Shown in pieces: positions 59,408-64,000 of a DNA stretch of 64,000 nt (its first letter is position 1; each line of letters begins with the position of its first letter). Under the pieces are notes generated by a model. That model searched no databases. It was given only the letters and a program-made list of their open reading frames with translations, and had not been told where the DNA came from. The stretch covers positions 175,315-239,314 of the forward strand of contig NC_020050.1 of the NCBI RefSeq assembly GCF_000317535.1, in the 5' to 3' direction. Made by a program: the position numbers and the translations under genes. The stretch comes from Cylindrospermum stagnale PCC 7417 (GTDB taxonomy: Bacteria > Cyanobacteriota > Cyanobacteriia > Cyanobacteriales > Nostocaceae).

Positions 59408-62131
59408 ATGTTATTCAACAAACAAAAATACCTGCCCTACGGGATTGCATTTTTCAGTGTGGGAGTAACCTTGCTAGTAAAGCTGGGACTAGAGCATCTA
59501 ACTGGAATCACAAGTTCTTTCAGCTTGTGGCTAATTGCTATCTCTATAAATACTTGGTACGGTAGCATCATTTCAGGATTGATATCAGTGTTTTTGGCTG
59601 CTTTAGCTAGTCATTACTTTTTTACAGACCCATCTTCTACTCTTGATAGTCTGGAATTTGTATTATTTGTTATCGAGGGTCTATTAATCAGTGCGCTAAC
59701 TGCTAACTTTCAGTCAAGCAAACAGCAGTCAGATACTGATAAAACAGAAGCCCAAATCAATCTAAAAGATTTATTACAGAGTCAGCGTTCACTCCGCCAA
59801 GGTGAAGAACTATACAGAATATTAACCCAAAATCTACCTAATGGAGTAGTTTTTCTCTTTGATCGATATATGCGCTTTATGGGTGCTGAAGGCACAGAAC
59901 TGCAAATCTTTGGTTTACAAAAAGAAGAGTTCCAAGGTAAAACGCTGCACGAAATTGTTCCTTCTGAGACTTACGAGCTGATTGAACCAGCTTACCGCAG
60001 TGCCTTACTTGGATTCCCAGTATGTATTGAAATCCCTTACACCAATCAGGTTTATCTAATACAAACTTTTCCAGTCAAAGATGAAAATAGCCAAATTCTG
60101 ACGGGTTTGGCAGTATTCCAAAACATCACCAACCGCAAACAAGCAGAAGCCAAAATTATTCAGCTAAACCTTGCTCTAAATCGACGAGTTAGAGAACTGC
60201 AAACTTTGTTAGAAGTTATTCCAACTGGTATTGGTATTGCAGAAGATCCAGAATGCCGAACTATTCGAGTTAATCCGGCTCTTGCCAAACTGCTTAACAT
60301 ATCTGTTGACGCAAATGCCTCTCTTACCGCTCCTGATGATGAACGTCCGACTAACTTTAAAGTTTATCAATCAGGCAGAGAACTAGCTCCAGAAGAACTG
60401 GCTATGCAATATGCTACTACTCATGGTGTGGAAATACTGGATTTGGAAATTGAGTTGGTTCGTAATGATGGTGTCATATTTAACCTATTGCAGTATGCTG
60501 CCCCTTTATTTGATGAAGAGGGAAAAGTGCGGGGGTGTGTAAGTGTATTTCTAGACATTACCCAACGCAACCAGGCAGAAAGAAAACTGCAAGCAGCTAG
60601 AAATCAGTTGCAGACTGTGCTAGAGGCAGTACCTGGAATTGTATCTTGGGTAAGTTTTGACTTGCGCTATCTGGGTGTCAACAAGCACTTAGCTGATAGT
60701 TTTAATTTGCCTCCCGAAGCTTTTGTTGGTCAGGATATTGGGTTTTTGGGTGGTGGTAATGGGTTTCGTGAGTTCGTGCAAAAGTTCTTCGCTGGAGATG
60801 AGTCTGAAGCACTATGTGAGTTTACATCCATAAGCACAGAGCGTAGCTATTTAATCGTGGCTCAAAAATATGACCAGAACAGAGCCGCATTTTTAATCGG
60901 CATTGATATCACCGAACAAAAGCGTGTAGAAGAGAAACTGAGACAAAAGACTGAGGAACTGGCCAACATAAATCGAGTCAAGGACGAATTTGTTGCTGTT
61001 CTGTCTCATGAGTTACGTACTCCGATGCATAATCTTCACGGCTGGGCGCAACTATTGCTAACTGAATCTGAGATGGATGAAGCACTGAAAATTGAGGGAC
61101 TGGAAACGATTGAGCGCAATGCCCGTCTACAAGTTCGTTTAATTGATGATTTGTTGGATTTGGCTAGGATACAGAAGGGCGAGATGAATTTGGAAATCGG
61201 ACTTGTTGACGTAGCAAGTGTAATTCGGGCAGCAACAGATACTATTCGATTGTCAGCCGAAACAAAGGGCATTCAAATTCTGTTAAATATTGATGCTGCT
61301 GTACCCAAAGTTTCAGGTGATGCTATCCGCTTACAACAGGTGGTTTGGAATTTGCTTGCAAATGCAATCAAGTTTAGTCCCAAGAATGAAAGTGTAGAGG
61401 TGAGGTTGGAACAAGTTGAGTCTCAGGCTCAGATTACTGTTATTGATAGAGGGAGGGGCATAGAAGCAGAATTTTTACCATTCGTTTTTGAACGGTTTAG
61501 TCAGTGTAACGCTTCCACTACTCGTTCTGCTGGTGGATTGGGGTTAGGATTAGCGATCGCTCGTTATATTGTAGAACTCCACAATGGTAATATCACAGCA
61601 ACCAGTGCAGGAAAGGGAAAAGGAGCGACATTCACGGTAACGCTACCTATAGCCACAATGAACGCGGAGTTAGGCAATGATCAACTATTACCAGCAGAAG
61701 CGGTTGATAGCAATCAGAAAATTGTCCAATTGCAGAACATATGCATTTTGGTTGTGGATGACGATGCAGATGCCCGTCTTTTAATCCAAACTGTTCTCCA
61801 GGGTGCAGGGGCAGATGTATTATTAGCAGCATCAGTTCCAGAAGCACTGGCACTTTTAGAAGAAAGTATTTGTGTAGCGAGCCAGAGGACATCGCCTAAT
61901 CTACTGATTAGCGATATTAGTATGCCAGATGAGGATGGCTTTAGCTTGATTCGTCAGGTTCGCTCCCGTAGCATAGACCAAGGGGGACAAATTCCGGCGA
62001 TCGCTCTTACGGCTTTTGCTGGCTCTGAAAATGAGCAACGGATTTTAGACGCAGGGTTCCAACTTTTTATTGCCAAGCCGATTGAGCCAATGGAACTCGT
62101 GGATCAGATAATTGAGGTGTTGAATATATGA
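59408..62131 (+). CDS. Membrane hybrid histidine kinase (DUF4118-PAS3-HisKA-HATPase-REC)
   Basis: A 907-residue sensor kinase. Residues about 8-105 are several transmembrane helices of DUF4118/KdpD type (YGIAFFSVGVTLLVKLGL ... LISVFLAALASHYFF). Three PAS-type domains span about 130-510. HisKA near 520-590 has the phospho-acceptor His in VLSHELRTPMHNL. The HATPase has N box NLLANAIKFSP, G1 DRGRGIEAEF and G2 GLGLGLAIARYIVELH. The C-terminal receiver (about 780-905) has CILVVDDDADARLL and phospho-acceptor Asp in LLISDISMPDEDGFS. It can autophosphorylate and pass phosphate to its own receiver. The signal is unknown. No response regulator is adjacent. The gene is flanked by related repeats, which suggests it moved or was duplicated as a cassette. 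Confidence 0.93.
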   Translation: MLFNKQKYLPYGIAFFSVGVTLLVKLGLEHLTGITSSFSLWLIAISINTWYGSIISGLISVFLAALASHYFFTDPSSTLDSLEFVLFVIEGLLISALTANFQSSKQQSDTDKTEAQINLKDLLQSQRSLRQGEELYRILTQNLPNGVVFLFDRYMRFMGAEGTELQIFGLQKEEFQGKTLHEIVPSETYELIEPAYRSALLGFPVCIEIPYTNQVYLIQTFPVKDENSQILTGLAVFQNITNRKQAEAKIIQLNLALNRRVRELQTLLEVIPTGIGIAEDPECRTIRVNPALAKLLNISVDANASLTAPDDERPTNFKVYQSGRELAPEELAMQYATTHGVEILDLEIELVRNDGVIFNLLQYAAPLFDEEGKVRGCVSVFLDITQRNQAERKLQAARNQLQTVLEAVPGIVSWVSFDLRYLGVNKHLADSFNLPPEAFVGQDIGFLGGGNGFREFVQKFFAGDESEALCEFTSISTERSYLIVAQKYDQNRAAFLIGIDITEQKRVEEKLRQKTEELANINRVKDEFVAVLSHELRTPMHNLHGWAQLLLTESEMDEALKIEGLETIERNARLQVRLIDDLLDLARIQKGEMNLEIGLVDVASVIRAATDTIRLSAETKGIQILLNIDAAVPKVSGDAIRLQQVVWNLLANAIKFSPKNESVEVRLEQVESQAQITVIDRGRGIEAEFLPFVFERFSQCNASTTRSAGGLGLGLAIARYIVELHNGNITATSAGKGKGATFTVTLPIATMNAELGNDQLLPAEAVDSNQKIVQLQNICILVVDDDADARLLIQTVLQGAGADVLLAASVPEALALLEESICVASQRTSPNLLISDISMPDEDGFSLIRQVRSRSIDQGGQIPAIALTAFAGSENEQRILDAGFQLFIAKPIEPMELVDQIIEVLNI

Positions 62132-62550
62132 TTAATACTATGAGTATTTACTTAAATCCGTGAGAATGCTCCCGCCATAATCTCTGATTTGGCGGCGAGA
62201 TGAATCACGCGCGAAATAAGGAGGCATCAGCTTCATTTTATCTAGACAAAACTGGACAACCTTTCCGGTAGGGGCAGGTCTGTTTCATTCGATAAGGTAG
62301 AGATTTTGTCAACAGCGTGGGCGAGAAATTTGGGGAAGTTAGTAATCGAAAAATTACCATTTCAACGAGTAAATTTCCGTGCAATCGCCATTTTATTGTC
62401 CAATCAGATTTTTTAATCACCTGATTTTTTTGACTTGGAAGCTTGTAAATCAGAGCCTTTTAGGGAATGAAACAGCCCTGCCGGTAGTTAGTGTCTGATC
62501 GCGATGATTATTGAGAATAAGCGCAATAAACACTAACTACCGGACAGGGT
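62132..62550. other. Repeat-rich spacer between kinase and parB
   Basis: It contains TCTAGACAAAACTGGACAAC (62240-62259), the same left arm as at 59.1 kb, followed by TTCCGGTAGGGG. A large hairpin lies at 62476-62549: CCGGTAGTTAGTGT (62481-62494) pairs perfectly with ACACTAACTACCGG (62530-62543). It sits immediately downstream of the parB stop. The hairpin could end parAB transcription or be a centromere-like or replication element. Confidence 0.65.
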
Positions 62551-63726
62551 TTACTCGCCAACAACATTATTAGTCATTATCTGGTCAATTTCTTGTAGCT
62601 TTTCTTCCAGAGCTTGGCGAATTTCTTCAAGTTGATTATGCTTAATTCCCTCAAAATTGATGGATTGTATGGTTTTAACTGTTTGTCCCATCTTTTTTTT
62701 CTGGTCAGTTGAAGTGTCAGAAGATTTATACTGCTTCAAAATATCTTTGACCAGTACTTTTATTCGGCTTAATGAAAGCTTCTCTTGAATAACTCTTCGA
62801 GTTAGCTGGACTCTAATTTCCAGAGATTGCGCTTCATCAATATTTAATTGTTCAGCAGACAACTTATTTAATTCTCGCGCCTTACTACCTTCCAGTCCCT
62901 CATCCCGAATAGCATTTTTGAGATCCTGTGAAACCTTGAGTAGAGGAAAAATATTAGTATCAATAGAAGTGGGGTTAAGCTGCAATTCTAGGATTACCTC
63001 AAAGATATTTTCTTCTTCAGGACTTTTAAACCCTACTGTCTCTATCCACTCCTGTTGCGCTTCCTTGGAGGCTAATCGAATATCCGCCAGTTCCAAATTT
63101 TTGCGGTTACGCTCTAATCGACTCATAGCCGCATTGAGGAGCCGGGGTATCGCATCTTTTTGATCCTCTAAGTCTGGATAGTCATAGATGATTTGTTGAA
63201 TTAAAGACTCTGCCAAATCGAGGGCATTCAGATCCTCCCGATGTAGAGTAGTTGAGAGGGCTTGTCTGTGAAGTTTTCTGTCATCTACCTCAATACCAGC
63301 AGCTATAAACACGGCTTTTAAAGCCTTCCACCCCAATAGATGTGCCGCTCGCCACCGCCTTTCCCCATCAAACAGCAAGTATCTACCATTAGATAAAGGA
63401 ATTAAAATAATTGGTGTATGCTGGCCTTGAGTTTTCAGAAGTTCTGCCATTCCCTGAATACTGGCTTTGGTAAAAGTCTGTCGAGGTTGACGAGGATTAC
63501 GGTCAATCAGGTTAATGGCAACTTCTTCAACTCCTTGCTTGTTAGCTACTTCTGCAACTAACTCCTGAATCCGTAGTTCCAGAGCAATTTTTTCTTCGCT
63601 CCCGATTTCTACTGCTCGAAGGTGAGTAATTTCCGATTCTAGTTCCTCAACTCGCTGAGTTAAATGGTGAATCTTTTGTGACTGTCCTGCGGTTGCAAAC
63701 GCATTAGAAATATCTGGTTTTGGCAT
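62551..63726 (-). CDS. parB: ParB-family partition protein
   Basis: A 391-residue protein. A coiled-coil-like N-terminus (IHHLTQRVEELESEITHLRA) is followed by the ParB N-domain: VAINLIDRNPRQPRQTF, GQHTPIILIPLSNGRYLLFD and GERRWRAAHLLGW, the GERRxRA nucleotide-binding motif. Then comes a helical DNA-binding domain with LSTTLHREDLNALDLAESL and, at the C-terminus, another coiled coil (QLEEIRQALEEKLQEIDQIM) for dimerisation. It binds parS sites and with ParA segregates the plasmid. Its start overlaps the parA stop. It is longer than typical (about 300) because of the N-terminal coiled coil. Confidence 0.9.
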   Translation of the reverse strand: MPKPDISNAFATAGQSQKIHHLTQRVEELESEITHLRAVEIGSEEKIALELRIQELVAEVANKQGVEEVAINLIDRNPRQPRQTFTKASIQGMAELLKTQGQHTPIILIPLSNGRYLLFDGERRWRAAHLLGWKALKAVFIAAGIEVDDRKLHRQALSTTLHREDLNALDLAESLIQQIIYDYPDLEDQKDAIPRLLNAAMSRLERNRKNLELADIRLASKEAQQEWIETVGFKSPEEENIFEVILELQLNPTSIDTNIFPLLKVSQDLKNAIRDEGLEGSKARELNKLSAEQLNIDEAQSLEIRVQLTRRVIQEKLSLSRIKVLVKDILKQYKSSDTSTDQKKKMGQTVKTIQSINFEGIKHNQLEEIRQALEEKLQEIDQIMTNNVVGE

Positions 63727-64000
63727 TAGTCTTGATTCATTAACTCAATAATTTTGGCAACAATGGGATTGAAGTCTTTAATGGCTTCACAAGTAGGTGC
63801 AAACAGATGAATGGGAAGCCCTACTCCACTAGCATTAATAAATTGGTTTGATTCACGGATTGGAGGGAAGCACGAAATCCCAATCTCTTGCAATTGATTG
63901 GGCATTTCTGCTCCTATATTCCGGTGAGCGGCTACTTTTTTCACGTTTACTTGTGATGGTACAAATCCTAAAATTTCTGGTTCTGGTCGTAGTCGCAATT
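63726..64000 (-). CDS. parA: ParA-family partition ATPase, C-terminal part (runs off the window)
   Basis: At least 91 residues, open to the right edge. PEPEILGFVPSQVNVKKVAA, then ISCFPPIRESNQFINASGVG and LPIHLFAP is the C-terminal part of Walker-type ParA/MinD-like ATPases after the nucleotide-binding motifs, which must lie beyond 64000. The stop overlaps the parB start (position 63726), the usual parAB operon order. Confidence 0.85.
   Translation of the reverse strand, partial: LRLRPEPEILGFVPSQVNVKKVAAHRNIGAEMPNQLQEIGISCFPPIRESNQFINASGVGLPIHLFAPTCEAIKDFNPIVAKIIELMNQD

Noticed and set aside
62238-62420. 60-codon minus-strand open frame
   Set aside because: It reads through the repeat/hairpin region, the product has no domain-like pattern, and the DNA is explained by the repeats.
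1-64000. tRNA or rRNA genes
   Set aside because: No GGTTCRANTCC T-arm with a matching acceptor stem and no rRNA-like blocks were noticed on either strand.

Overview
The window looks like part of a large plasmid of a filamentous, probably heterocyst-forming cyanobacterium (Nostoc/Anabaena/Calothrix type). The evidence is the HIP1 octamer GCGATCGC at more than ten places, PEP-CTERM secreted proteins, a PAP/fibrillin protein, a NucA/NuiA nuclease-inhibitor pair as known from Anabaena, and AT-rich spacers full of short palindromes. Plasmid status rests on a parA-parB pair at the right edge, a VirD4-type coupling ATPase, a plasmid-borne set of replication proteins and heavy insertion-sequence traffic. 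The genus is inferred from gene content only.

Layout. 0-1.6 kb: the end of a tyrosine recombinase abuts a truncated restriction-modification gene and its XRE regulator. 1.6-7.5 kb: secreted/adhesive genes (two PEP-CTERM proteins and a 910-residue RTX protein with 78-bp tandem repeats), bracketed by a 200-bp direct repeat. 7.5-11.8 kb: SNase pseudogene, TenA, PAP/fibrillin, NuiA and NucA. 11.9-15.8 kb: a Pol I-type polymerase without the 5' nuclease, plus small unknown proteins, one ending in a sliding-clamp motif. 16.4-19.6 kb and 28.7-30.6 kb: conjugation-type genes (transglycosylase, membrane protein, VirD4), separated by a DUF5895-like gene, a Uma2 nuclease gene and a Tn7-like element (about 22.6-28.6 kb) that carries only tnsAB, tnsC and tniQ. 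30.8-33.7 kb: an unknown protein paired with a TROVE-like/vWA protein.

34-48.5 kb is a decayed DNA-modification/defence-like island. An N6-adenine methylase, an MrfA-like helicase with DUF1998 and a sacsin-like/DUF3883 ATPase are each split by a different IS (IS66, IS630, IS4). For the first two, removing the IS and one target-site copy restores the reading frame exactly.

48.9-58.8 kb is the replication module: holA and dnaX on one strand, a repeat-rich gene, dnaN with a long N-terminal extension, an XRE repressor with a palindromic operator, a three-gene operon with 4-nt overlaps whose middle gene looks like a replication initiator and carries an iteron-like array, and a RecD/Pif1-like helicase with a LAGLIDADG intein in its Walker A motif. 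59-64 kb: a hybrid histidine kinase flanked by related repeats, then parB and the end of parA.

How it fits together (inference): the element appears to bring its own clamp, part of a clamp loader, a polymerase, a helicase and a Rep-like operon. A palindrome of the form TAGCC-N4-GGCTA is shared by the XRE promoter and the promoter of the putative clamp-binding protein, which suggests co-regulation.
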